This document shows positions 8,373 through 16,973 of a stretch of 64,000 nt of DNA, piece by piece. The stretch is from positions 150,756 to 214,755 of the forward strand of contig JBAZSD010000005.1 of NCBI GenBank assembly GCA_041662605.1, read 5' to 3'. The notes under the pieces were generated by a model. That model had not been told where the DNA came from. It searched no databases and saw only the letters and a program-made list of their open reading frames with translations. Both the position numbers and the translations under genes were made by a program. How positions within the stretch are numbered: position 1 is the first letter of the stretch; each line of letters starts with the position of its first letter. This DNA comes from Desulfomonilaceae bacterium (GTDB taxonomy: Bacteria; Desulfobacterota; Desulfomonilia; Desulfomonilales; Desulfomonilaceae).

Positions 8373-9403
8373 TCGGTTTCTCTCTTACTATCAGTTGATT
8401 TGCCGCGTCTCTTTTGTCGTGCCGCTTGATACGCCGCAGAAATAACCAATGGACCTGAGTTTCCAATGGGGCATTTAGCTGCGCATCGGCCGCAGCCCAC
8501 ACAATACTTCGACAACTCCAAAACTCTTTCGTAGTCTCCCAATCGAGTCAATAGAACCAATCCCATGGGTATTTGAACGCCTTCCACTTCTTTTACAGGA
8601 CATACACCTACACAGGATGCGCAATTGTAACAATTGATTGACCTCCCTGTTCCTGGAGTCAGCATCGACTGAAAGGCGTATTCGAAGACCATGAAAACAG
8701 CGAACAAAATGGCAAGCGCGTTCAGTGTGACTCGATTTGGAGCCTGACTGATAAAACAATCCAAAAAAATTCTTGAAAACCAATTGTATTCGGGGAAATC
8801 CGGTATTCCTTTAGAAAGGGCGTTCTGCACAGCGTTCACATAACCTGTAAGCGTTTCAGTCGCTCCCCTGAGCATTTGTGGTTGGGAAGGGATAAACAGA
8901 CGCCCTCGATCCAGTAATTCTTTTTGGAAGGGGCCGACCTGATTTTCCAGCACAGAAAACAGATCCGGATAATCAAGGGTTTTTACTCCGTCGATTCGAT
9001 GATCCTTAACTTGAATCTCAACCTTGATCGGTCCTCGATAGCCTTGTCCTTCTCCAACGTAAGAGCCATTCTTGACCTTGTAAATCCCGTCGCCCCATGG
9101 ACTAGCCGAGAAGCGAAGCTTATCCACATGTTTCACGTTGACATACGTGACAAGATAACCGATCAACAGGAAAGCAACCACACCGAGAAGATACAAAAAT
9201 TTAGGGCTGCGATTGAATTGGTAATCCCTGCGCCAAAGGAAGCCTAAAGCTGCGATTACAGAAACCACTAGAATGAAACGACTGGACGGAAACAGCCATG
9301 CAACGATGAACGCATACACAACCAGGCGTAAACCTCTGGTGTTTAGCGCTGTCCGCAAGAAATTTAACGGGTCATGAAATAGCTCTGACAACGTCATCAA
9401 CAA
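8369..9403 (-). CDS. NosR-like membrane protein: FMN-binding domain plus two [4Fe-4S] motifs
   Basis: The 344-residue protein starts with three membrane helices (about 25-90), followed by an extracytoplasmic domain of the RnfG/NqrC FMN-binding type. The segment LRGATET fits the GA[ST]x[ST] flavinylation signal, which would give a threonine-linked FMN. A further helix precedes a ferredoxin domain with CYNCASCVGVCP and CVGCGRCAAKCP. This order resembles NosR, a membrane flavoprotein that moves electrons across the membrane. The first about 30 bp overlap the preceding ferredoxin gene; an ATG two codons later (9397) is an alternative start. Confidence 0.83.
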   Translation of the reverse strand: MLMTLSELFHDPLNFLRTALNTRGLRLVVYAFIVAWLFPSSRFILVVSVIAALGFLWRRDYQFNRSPKFLYLLGVVAFLLIGYLVTYVNVKHVDKLRFSASPWGDGIYKVKNGSYVGEGQGYRGPIKVEIQVKDHRIDGVKTLDYPDLFSVLENQVGPFQKELLDRGRLFIPSQPQMLRGATETLTGYVNAVQNALSKGIPDFPEYNWFSRIFLDCFISQAPNRVTLNALAILFAVFMVFEYAFQSMLTPGTGRSINCYNCASCVGVCPVKEVEGVQIPMGLVLLTRLGDYERVLELSKYCVGCGRCAAKCPIGNSGPLVISAAYQAARQKRRGKSTDSKRETE

Positions 9404-9914
9404 ATTCTTTCCCGATTAGACCCTGCTGAAGGCCATGCGTCAAAGACTCTTTTGGAACGATCCCAGACACAATGGCCTGCCTGGTTTGCTGCTGCATGAT
9501 TTCGAACATTTTTGGAAGCGGCAAATATTGAACACAGTAACTTTGACAATTACCGCACCTTATACATTTCAGGCCTCCGTTACGTATAAAACGATCATAG
9601 TCGGCGACTCGTCCGGCCACAACCAACTCGGCCTGAAAAAATATGCCTACCGGGCATCTGTCCTGGGTGGCGTAGCACGCCCGACATTCATAACAGTAAA
9701 TCGTGGCAGGATTTTTTCGAATTATCGGTTTAATCGTGGTAGCTAACAATGCGGAAACGACCCCGAATAGAGCCACTCTATCAAGATTAAGAGTCCAACC
9801 CCTATCTTTTAGGTTACTGAAAAATTGGTACCTATGGATACCCGGCAATATCACAGGTTGATTGGTATCAGACCTTGTCTCGCCTATTTTAGGGGATTTA
9901 TCGTCATCCGACAT
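9372..9914 (-). CDS. Membrane ferredoxin-like protein with two cysteine clusters
   Basis: The 180-residue protein has one hydrophobic helix (about 45-62) and two Cys groups. The first, CYECRACYATQDRCP, has an insertion; the second, CIRCGNCQSYC, lacks the usual CP ending. It is followed directly, with overlap, by the NosR-like FMN/ferredoxin protein, and the two may act as a pair. The sequence suggests electron transfer next to the membrane but no named family is clear to me. Confidence 0.75.
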   Translation of the reverse strand: MSDDDKSPKIGETRSDTNQPVILPGIHRYQFFSNLKDRGWTLNLDRVALFGVVSALLATTIKPIIRKNPATIYCYECRACYATQDRCPVGIFFQAELVVAGRVADYDRFIRNGGLKCIRCGNCQSYCVQYLPLPKMFEIMQQQTRQAIVSGIVPKESLTHGLQQGLIGKEFVDDVVRAIS

Positions 9915-9944
9915 CGAGAAATCCTGTTCTTAAATCGCTTCTTA

Positions 9945-10091
9945 TTAATGCGGCAACATGGCCGACATTAGCAAACCCGCAATGAGCCCTCCCAATGATC
10001 CCTGGAAGAGTTCCTTGGGTGATGTCATGTCGAGAGACCAGGCTATAATTAGTCCCGACACCACCCCTACAAACGCAAATATGATCCACAT
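9945..10091 (-). CDS. 48-residue membrane protein resembling the C-terminal tail of the adjacent carrier
   Basis: A short frame from the ATG at 10091 to the TAA at 9945 encodes 48 residues with two hydrophobic stretches around a polar turn (DMTSPKE). The sequence ELFQGSLGGLIAGLL closely matches KILQGALGGVIAAAL in the last 50 residues of the 568-residue carrier encoded just upstream, and the flanking helix pattern (GLIIAWSLDMT against GGILAFALFET) also agrees. This matched conservation makes a real gene much more likely than chance. It lies between the carrier and the electron-transfer genes on the same strand. Its role is unknown; a carrier accessory segment is an inference. Confidence 0.65.
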   Translation of the reverse strand: MWIIFAFVGVVSGLIIAWSLDMTSPKELFQGSLGGLIAGLLMSAMLPH

Positions 10092-10177
10092 CAGCACTTA
10101 AATTTACCTACTTCCTGATAGAACCGAATCAGAGAATCCCTTAGCCAACAGGATTGCTTGTCCAAATCCGCTTTCCG

Positions 10178-11884
10178 TCACGTCGTTGATCCAGTAAGTG
10201 TGGCGGTAAGTCTCTTAGACAATGTTTTAGGCGCCATCAGCCCAATAAGGGCTGCGGCGATTACACCACCCAATGCTCCTTGTAAAATCTTCGGAACGTC
10301 CGTTTCGAACAAGGCGAAAGCCAGAATTCCACCTCCCAGCGCGCCGCTCACCAAAAAACCGATCAGTTGTAAGAAAAAATTTCTTGACGCGTTTAGACTG
10401 AATATTCTGGATCCCAGGAATATAAAGACCACATTGACTCCAGCTATAACTATCGCAAATGCCCCTATCATAATGATATTTCTGGCAAACCCAGGATCTG
10501 AAGGTTGAAACAGGGACAAGTTGAGGAACTTCATAAAAATTGCGGCCATAGGAGCCATCACGCCCATTGAAGCAAAGGTATAAGCGCCTTTGATAAAACC
10601 CGTCTCAGCCCTCATTGTTCCTTCTCCCATCATTCCTCCGCCTCCGAGGGGAGATGGGCCGCAGGAAGTCGTAGCGTTGATTATATAGGCGGCCATCACT
10701 ATGGCGAGTTGAGACCAGGTGAGAAAATTGAACTGAGCAGGTCCGAACAAGTACAGCGTTGGAGCAAGGGCAGCGGTGAGGATGCGCGCGCAAGAAAGGG
10801 GAAGTATGGTTTGGAACTGAACAAAGATAGCCAGCATACCGGCTACACCAAGAATCTTTATTCCCACCAGAGCGTTCAAAATCGTGGCCAACGCTTTGAA
10901 TCCACCCGTTGCGGCTAGCGCTCCTGCTGCTAGAAAACCGGCGGCCATGGCGGTTACCGGCAAAAGAATTATACCTTCGAGCAAATCATTGAGATGAATC
11001 CGACAAATCAGAATCATGAGAAGTGCGCCGGATACCAAGACAGATTGAACGGGCATTTTTCCCAAAGGCTGAAAAATAGCGATTAGCAGTGAGATCACGA
11101 ATATCCCCAAGGCTATAAAACCTTTGACAGGGGCTTTGACCTGTGAGCCCAATGCGCCGCCTTGAGCGACCAGACCAGGAGGAGCTTCTCTCAAAGCCAC
11201 GTCATTAGGAAACATTTTCTGACTGACAAGTTTTAGAAATAGAGCCACAACAGCGGTACCGAGCATCAAGGCGAAAGCCTGAGGAGCCCTAAGTATTCCA
11301 TCTGAGGCAGTGGGAAAAAAACTGCCTAGAAATCCTTCAGCTATTTGACCTACGCCCCCAATAGGGGATGGTCCGCATGAACCCATGGCGTTTCTCGTAA
11401 ACGCCCCTATCAGAACGATAAGTTGGGATTTGGTCAAAATCCCCAGACCGCCCTCAAATCCAAAAGTGAAAAGTAGAGGCAACAGAGCTGCGGCAAGAAT
11501 CCTGCCGCACGGTAAAGATGATATTACCGGTAGGTTTATCAAAATGACGAGAGTACCTACCAGACCTATTGGACTTCGTCTGAGGTATCCTAAAATCGCT
11601 TTTAACGCTTCAAAGCCACCAGAGGCCTTGAGTCCGCCGGCCAGGAACAACCCTGTCAACAGGGCAGTTATAGGATGAAGGATAATCCCTCCCAAAAACT
11701 CATTTGGAAGTAGGACAACAGAGTCCCAACCGTAGCTGTAAAAGCGAAAAATACCACCTATGATCAAACACAGAACCGTCGACATAACCAGCACTGTTTG
11801 GACGGGAGTTCTGATGTAGCCAAAAAGCGTCAGCAACATTAGACTAAGAAAAATACCGAGAGTTATGTATCCTAAAAACTCCAA
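10178..11884 (-). CDS. Internally duplicated membrane carrier, ion-transporter superfamily-like
   Basis: The 568-residue protein is made of two direct repeats. GGIILHPITALLTG (65-78) matches EGIILLPVTAMAAG (303-316); CGRILAAALLPLLFTFG (126-142) matches CARILTAALAPTLYLFG (365-381); SCGPSPIGGVGQIAEG (169-184) matches SCGPSPLGGGGMMGEG (407-422). About 12-14 membrane helices are likely, and the SCGPSP loops look like re-entrant tips as in ion-transporter superfamily carriers (DASS, DcuC, GntP kinds). A third C-terminal hydrophobic segment resembles the separate 48-residue protein next door. Because a dicarboxylate-reductase-type flavoprotein lies in the same cluster, uptake or exchange of an organic acid is a reasonable guess, not a demonstrated function. 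Confidence 0.7.
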   Translation of the reverse strand: MEFLGYITLGIFLSLMLLTLFGYIRTPVQTVLVMSTVLCLIIGGIFRFYSYGWDSVVLLPNEFLGGIILHPITALLTGLFLAGGLKASGGFEALKAILGYLRRSPIGLVGTLVILINLPVISSLPCGRILAAALLPLLFTFGFEGGLGILTKSQLIVLIGAFTRNAMGSCGPSPIGGVGQIAEGFLGSFFPTASDGILRAPQAFALMLGTAVVALFLKLVSQKMFPNDVALREAPPGLVAQGGALGSQVKAPVKGFIALGIFVISLLIAIFQPLGKMPVQSVLVSGALLMILICRIHLNDLLEGIILLPVTAMAAGFLAAGALAATGGFKALATILNALVGIKILGVAGMLAIFVQFQTILPLSCARILTAALAPTLYLFGPAQFNFLTWSQLAIVMAAYIINATTSCGPSPLGGGGMMGEGTMRAETGFIKGAYTFASMGVMAPMAAIFMKFLNLSLFQPSDPGFARNIIMIGAFAIVIAGVNVVFIFLGSRIFSLNASRNFFLQLIGFLVSGALGGGILAFALFETDVPKILQGALGGVIAAALIGLMAPKTLSKRLTATLTGSTT

Positions 11885-11926
11885 AAAATCTCCGTCGCAA
11901 CAATCATTTGTCGAGGTTCATAAGAT

Positions 11927-12244
11927 CTATTTTTGAAATGCGCATTTGCCTTTGGATCTAAACCAAATCGGGTCAATCATATACCCATCTGATGCTTTGA
12001 AAACCTTCACTTCGGAACCAATTCCAATCTTACCGATACATGCGGAACAGGATGTAAGCTTAGCCTCAATTTCCCTGCCCGAACTCAACCTGACTATGGC
12101 TGTCCTTATTTCTCCCAGGAAATTCTGAGGCCCGCAATCGTCAATAGAAATGACCATGCCCCTGACGGACCTCCTGGTCCTGTAGATTTCCGCCATAAGA
12201 AAAACAGCGACTAAAAAAATTAATGTTACGCTTTCCCAATCCAT
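11927..12244 (-). CDS. Hypothetical membrane-anchored small protein
   Basis: This 105-residue protein has one N-terminal membrane helix (about residues 5-20) followed by a basic stretch (RTRRSVRG) and a beta-rich soluble part with Cys residues in SCSACIG. The helix followed by positive residues suggests the soluble domain faces the cytoplasm. I do not recognise the family. It lies 35 bp after the NHL-repeat gene and about 40 bp before the carrier gene on the same strand, so it is probably co-transcribed with the electron-transfer cluster. Confidence 0.6.
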   Translation of the reverse strand: MDWESVTLIFLVAVFLMAEIYRTRRSVRGMVISIDDCGPQNFLGEIRTAIVRLSSGREIEAKLTSCSACIGKIGIGSEVKVFKASDGYMIDPIWFRSKGKCAFQK

Positions 12245-12278
12245 TTACGCTGCGCCACAGAGTTCAGAAAACACTGCT

Positions 12279-13214
12279 TTAAAGATTCTTGAGGCCAAGT
12301 TTGATCACGGCTCCTTTGCCTGAATCCGCTACATAAAGGTTTTCATTTCTAACGGCTAAAGAAGTAGGCGTCTTAAAGAGAAGATCGCCATTGGAGTCCA
12401 CAGTCGGGAAATCCATCGGCTTACCAATGGAATCAAATTTCTGAAGTCTATGGTTACCTGTGTCAGCTACCAAAAGCGAGCCGTCATGATCTAGAATCAT
12501 ACCCTGAGGAGAGTTGAGACGCCCTGTCTCATTTCCTTCTCCGGCAAAACTTCTCTCGAAGTTTCCGTCCTTGTCAAAAACTTTCACGAGTCCATGTTTA
12601 CTGTCGAGAACCATAATTTCGCCACTAGGGGTGACTTGAGAGGCTGTGGGAAGACGGAACTGGGAGTCTCCATCCCCCAAATCTCCTATTACGGAAACTA
12701 GTTCAAAGGACTCGAACACCTGAATTCTGTGATTCCTTGTATCTGCGACAAACATTCTGTCTTTGGAATCCAGACATATTCCCTGTGGAGTGGCGAACAT
12801 TCCAGCTATTGATCCAATGGAGCCTACCACTTTGTATAATTTACCCTCCGGATCAAAAATCTGTATTCTGCAATTATTTGAATCAACAACATAAACGAAG
12901 TTTTTGGAGTCAACGGCGACACCCTTGGGGAAATTAAAAGCGCCGGGCGCTGATCCCGGTTTCCCGAATGAGTTGATGACCTTTAAATCGTAATCAAGGA
13001 GAAAAATTCTGTAAAGGGAAGGATCTGTAACGACCAGGTTACCGGTCGAATTGAAAATTATGCAGAATGGAGTATGCGGAACACTATCCTGAATTTCGTA
13101 ATAAGGTGGGGAATTTGTTCCGTTCTTGTGAGAAAACGCGTTAGAGGTCCCGTGAGAAAGAACCGAAATCGCGGCTGCAGCCCCTATTGATTTTATAAAA
13201 TCACGCCGTTTCAT
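12279..13214 (-). CDS. Exported NHL-repeat beta-propeller protein
   Basis: This 311-residue protein begins with a twin-arginine leader (MKRRDFIKSIGAAAA) and then has about six NHL-type blades, each with a pattern like P.GVAVDSKNFVYVVDSNN.RIQIF (for example KGVAVDSKNFVYVVD, QGICLDSKDRMFVAD and QGMILDHDGSLLVAD). NHL propellers usually bind partners or ligands and have no single chemistry. It is the first gene of the minus-strand electron-transfer run, after a 168-bp gap from the nitroreductase. A scaffold or sensor role at the periplasmic face is an inference. Confidence 0.82.
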   Translation of the reverse strand: MKRRDFIKSIGAAAAISVLSHGTSNAFSHKNGTNSPPYYEIQDSVPHTPFCIIFNSTGNLVVTDPSLYRIFLLDYDLKVINSFGKPGSAPGAFNFPKGVAVDSKNFVYVVDSNNCRIQIFDPEGKLYKVVGSIGSIAGMFATPQGICLDSKDRMFVADTRNHRIQVFESFELVSVIGDLGDGDSQFRLPTASQVTPSGEIMVLDSKHGLVKVFDKDGNFERSFAGEGNETGRLNSPQGMILDHDGSLLVADTGNHRLQKFDSIGKPMDFPTVDSNGDLLFKTPTSLAVRNENLYVADSGKGAVIKLGLKNL

Positions 13215-13382
13215 GGCGTTTTGTGAACTCCTGGATTTCCCGATCGCGCTTCAGGTTGGCGACCGTTTATCCCCCCATGGTCTTCTTCTCGTCCGAATTG
13301 ATTTCAGCCAATACTAATACCCCAAGACAAGTCAGTCAAGAAACACTTCTAATTCTTATAGACCAGACTAGTCAATTAATTA

Positions 13383-14045
13383 TCAAGCGAAACGTATAAC
13401 TTCCTCCAATGGCGCTCGATCACTTCTGAATATCGCCGCCGGCGCATCCTGGATCGGATATCCCATGGCGATACCAATGACGATTTTCTTACTTTCTGGA
13501 ATGTCCAGAACCCGTCTAACAACATCAGGGAAGTGCATTGAAGCTGCCAGATATATGGACCCCAAGCCATGCTCCATCGCCACGTAACATATGGTGGTTC
13601 CGATTGATCCGATGTCAAGACAAGAATACTGCTCATTAAGATTCTGGTCTATGACCAAATATATGACTGAAGGGGCTCCGAAAAACTTGTACATGTTAAG
13701 GTAATGGTTTAATCTGCCTGCTTTGTCGTCGCGTTCTATTCCCATAAAGGTTAAAAGATCCCTACCCAAATTCATGTAGCGGTCCTTGTATATCCCGGAG
13801 AAGTTGATAGGCATCGTAATATCGGGCCTCGGAGGAGTTCCCTTCTTACCTAATTCTTCGAATTCGTCAGAGAGTTGCTTGGTTTTTGCTCCGTCTGCAA
13901 CGACGATTTCCCATGGCTGGGTGTTTCCCCACGATGGGGCCCAACGTGCTAAATCAGCTATTGTTAGTATTATTTCTCGTGGCACAGGAGCCGGGCGAAA
14001 AGCCCTCACACTCTTACGATTGCGAACCACTTCTTCAAACTTCAT
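13383..14045 (-). CDS. Nitroreductase-family flavoprotein
   Basis: The 220-residue protein has the FMN-binding N-terminal motif of the nitroreductase family (RNRKSVRAFRP), the WAPSWGNTQPWEIVV segment and, near the C-terminus, GIAMGYP, all typical. Members reduce nitro groups, quinones or enones with NAD(P)H. I prefer the ATG at 14045 because AAAGGA lies just upstream; an ATG at 14081 would add twelve residues and overlap the previous gene. It sits next to a MetV-like gene. The natural substrate cannot be told. Confidence 0.85.
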   Translation of the reverse strand: MKFEEVVRNRKSVRAFRPAPVPREIILTIADLARWAPSWGNTQPWEIVVADGAKTKQLSDEFEELGKKGTPPRPDITMPINFSGIYKDRYMNLGRDLLTFMGIERDDKAGRLNHYLNMYKFFGAPSVIYLVIDQNLNEQYSCLDIGSIGTTICYVAMEHGLGSIYLAASMHFPDVVRRVLDIPESKKIVIGIAMGYPIQDAPAAIFRSDRAPLEEVIRFA

Positions 14046-14077
14046 GGGTTTCCTTTCGCGTTTCCAGCATCTGGAAC

Positions 14078-14740
14078 TCAAAATCTTCTTTGATAATCTT
14101 CTCTAACCAGCTTTGCGGGATGTTCGCTCAGTCTGAAATCCCTGGGTGGGGTAATCTTTGCAAGGATATCGAGACGGGACTGGCTTTTTAGGCGTTCAAC
14201 AATTTTCACCCACGCACAATCACGGTCAGGGCTCGTTTCACATTTTCCATTCGAAGGACCACCACAAGGCCCGTTCAGTAGGCTTTTGGCGCACATCGTG
14301 ACGGGACAAATTCCACCGGTCAAGCCCAGATAGCATTGGTTGCAAGCCTTGCATCGCTCGCCCCATATACCGGCCCCTTCATTAACGCCTATGAAGCTGG
14401 TGTCGACTCCGGGGAAAACGGGTTTATCAGGATACATTTCCGCTATGAACTGGATCCCGGCCCCGCACGCAAGCGACACCACCGCGTCGGCTTGAGCGAC
14501 CTGATCCCTTAACAAAGTGAGGAATTCTCTGTCACATTGACGTTCAACGGTGGCTGCAAAAGACTTGAAGTCTCTATCACGAAAAACCAGTTGAAGTTGA
14601 CTAGCCAGAATTCCCGCTTCTTTCTCTCCTCCGGCAAGACACACGGCTACACAGGTTCCACAGCCCGCGACCAAAACCCGGGAAAAATCACCCAACATAT
14701 CGACTACTTCCTCAAAAGGCTTTGGTTTGGCTACAATCAC
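14078..14740 (-). CDS. MetV-like protein (methylenetetrahydrofolate reductase C-terminal domain family)
   Basis: The roughly 220-residue protein has the cysteine-rich signature of the MTHFR-C/MetV family: AGCGTCVAVC near the N-terminus, CKACNQCYL, CPVTMCAKSLLNGPCGG and GKCE. MetV partners MetF in acetogens and related anaerobes, feeding electrons to methylene-THF reduction. No metF is present in this window, so the partner is elsewhere or the protein serves another enzyme. I chose the GTG at 14740 because GGGAGG stands just before it; an ATG at 14761 lacks such a site. The frame ends inside the longer nitroreductase start option. Confidence 0.8.
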   Translation of the reverse strand: MIVAKPKPFEEVVDMLGDFSRVLVAGCGTCVAVCLAGGEKEAGILASQLQLVFRDRDFKSFAATVERQCDREFLTLLRDQVAQADAVVSLACGAGIQFIAEMYPDKPVFPGVDTSFIGVNEGAGIWGERCKACNQCYLGLTGGICPVTMCAKSLLNGPCGGPSNGKCETSPDRDCAWVKIVERLKSQSRLDILAKITPPRDFRLSEHPAKLVREDYQRRF

Positions 14741-14917
14741 TACGACCTCCCAGAAACACATAGCTATGAGCTGCTTCCCAGTGGTCTATGCCTCATTTAT
14801 GATCAATTTGTGAAGGCTGAGATTTAAGAAAGCACGCCATTGAAAATAACGAACGCGCCATTGCATGTCAAGTTCGTATTAGATGCGAGCGAACGGCTCT
14901 TGAGAGATTAAACAACA

Positions 14918-16822
14918 TCATTTTATAACTTCAGTGGATAAAGATGTCTTGTCACTGAAAACAACTGAAACGGTTAGTCGGGAATGGGGATCGGAAAGAA
15001 GTCCATTATCAGCCGCATACAAGTAAATAGTCCTACGACCCGAGACAGGCGTATTCATAGGGCCGCCTTTGACGTTAATTAACTGATATATCTTTGGATA
15101 AAGCGCCACCCCCAAAAACATTCCCGGAGCCTTGGGATCACTCGACCACCTTACTGAACCATCCGGGCCCAACATGTCTATTCGGAGAAGTTTTTTGTTT
15201 TCAACCTGAAGCTTCATGATAAATGCGCCATCCAGGTAACCATCTTTTCCGGGCCGTGTTGAGGTATTAACGAGATCGGCTATGAACCCTCTGAACTCGC
15301 AGCTAATAATCCCTTTGGCTTTAGGACCGGGCTCAGCCTCGGGAGCTACGGTGGATGTCGTAGCCAGGGCCTTTTTCACCATTTGTTGATAATAAGAACC
15401 ATCGGCCAGGCGAATAATGATCCTTAGCTGCTGATTCGTTTCAGCAAGATCTCCGGGATCGCTTGCATACAAATAAAATTGGGTTCTACCTTCAATGGGG
15501 ATCGATATAGAACCGTCAGGCTTGTTAAGCAGAGCAGTGGGAGCCCTCTGATACGCAACGCCGATTCCCCATGCTCCGGGGGTAGTGCCGTAGGTTCCCC
15601 ATTTTCTGATTACTCCTGATGTACTATTAATCTCAATGCCAGTAATGGTGTTCTTGGGATTTACGTCTATATCCAAACCAAAAACAGCGTCAGGCTTGCC
15701 GTCGGGTTTCATTTCGGGATAAGGACCCACAGCGTCGGTAGGAAAAAAACCTAACCATTCACCCAAAAAATTCACCTGAGTTTTTTGGGCGTCGGAACTC
15801 TTGGTGTCCGAAGTCTCTTTAACAGGCTCAGGAGTCTTTTCAACCTTGGTCCAGTAAATCTGGCCATCAGAAAACGCGACATTGATGCGAAAATCTGTCT
15901 TATCTTTCTCTATGGCGCCATTGTCAGCCACATAAAGGTTTAAATCTATTTTATCTTTGACCGCTAGTTTCACGGATCCATCCGTATTGTTGATCAAGCG
16001 AGTGGGATCGGTTTTTAAAGCGACACCAATTGGAGAGTTCTGACTATTTGGAACAGTATCCCAAACCGCCTTTTCTCCATCGATGTTTCTGATCTCGATG
16101 GCCGTAATTTCTCGATTCTTTGTTTCCAGAGAAATAACAAAAAGGGCGTCGGGTTTGTTATCACCCTCGATCTTTTTGTCGGTCCCCACCGCGTCATAAT
16201 TTGAAATTCCCTTGAGATACGCGGACATCCTAACGGGATAAACCCCCTGTTTGGATGTTTCAGCGGAAGCGCCTACAGCGGATTCTTCAGTTATTGGTTT
16301 AGTGAATACGGAGCCATCTGTAAATGTTACTCTAACGTGATATTTGCGTTCGCCTTTCGAAAAAAGACCGTCGTCCGATACCAACAGAAGCAAATTTTGA
16401 TCTGTTAAAGCTCTGGTTTTCAATTCTCCTTCTTGACGATTTAAAATATCAGAGGGATTTTTCGCCAGAGCCACCCCAAGGAAGTTAGCATTAGATCCGC
16501 CTACATGAGATGTCCAAATTTTCGAGGGATTTGAAGCTGTGAGTTCTATTTCTTCAATTTTTTTATCAGCAATGGGAGTAGAGAAGGACAATGAAAATAC
16601 TGCGTCCGGAGTGCCGTCGGGTTCTGCTTTTGTTTTTCCGACTCTGTCTGTTTTCTTTACACCGAGAAAAGAACATGCGCCGGTCGGTTCATTTTCGGCA
16701 TTGAGAATTGCGGACCAACCACAAAAAAACAACAGAAAAACAAGCGCTAACGATGTTTTTGTGAACTTGCAAGGGTACAGTTTACTAGTTCCTCCGGATA
16801 AATGAAAAGATTTAAAATTCAT
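14918..16822 (-). CDS. Secreted protein with four related domains, family unknown
   Basis: The 634-residue protein has a hydrophobic signal segment near residues 24-42 and then four related units (about 50-182, 197-330, 348-490, 505-634). Each has the order G.PDA.F.L, a short I.I stretch, a W, GVA(L/Y), a LLN or LIN before DGS or a relative, L.LY.AD, and a final DG or DK strand. For example TPDAVFSLSF, KPDALFVISL and KPDAVFGLDI are the same element in units 1-3, and LDGAFIMKL in unit 4. No catalytic motif or known domain is apparent. It is a single transcription unit facing away from the purine genes. A surface or periplasmic binding role is only a guess. Confidence 0.78.
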   Translation of the reverse strand: MNFKSFHLSGGTSKLYPCKFTKTSLALVFLLFFCGWSAILNAENEPTGACSFLGVKKTDRVGKTKAEPDGTPDAVFSLSFSTPIADKKIEEIELTASNPSKIWTSHVGGSNANFLGVALAKNPSDILNRQEGELKTRALTDQNLLLLVSDDGLFSKGERKYHVRVTFTDGSVFTKPITEESAVGASAETSKQGVYPVRMSAYLKGISNYDAVGTDKKIEGDNKPDALFVISLETKNREITAIEIRNIDGEKAVWDTVPNSQNSPIGVALKTDPTRLINNTDGSVKLAVKDKIDLNLYVADNGAIEKDKTDFRINVAFSDGQIYWTKVEKTPEPVKETSDTKSSDAQKTQVNFLGEWLGFFPTDAVGPYPEMKPDGKPDAVFGLDIDVNPKNTITGIEINSTSGVIRKWGTYGTTPGAWGIGVAYQRAPTALLNKPDGSISIPIEGRTQFYLYASDPGDLAETNQQLRIIIRLADGSYYQQMVKKALATTSTVAPEAEPGPKAKGIISCEFRGFIADLVNTSTRPGKDGYLDGAFIMKLQVENKKLLRIDMLGPDGSVRWSSDPKAPGMFLGVALYPKIYQLINVKGGPMNTPVSGRRTIYLYAADNGLLSDPHSRLTVSVVFSDKTSLSTEVIK

Positions 16823-16973
16823 TTACAATTCAAAATCTATTGCATAACATATTGGAATGTCAATCTATAAGTGCTGTAACCACGCAATCTTTTTATAAAG
16901 CGAAATCAAAGACGCCAATATGGACAACATCTCAAATTAGAGGCTGAATATTACTAAAGTTAAGGAGAACAAG

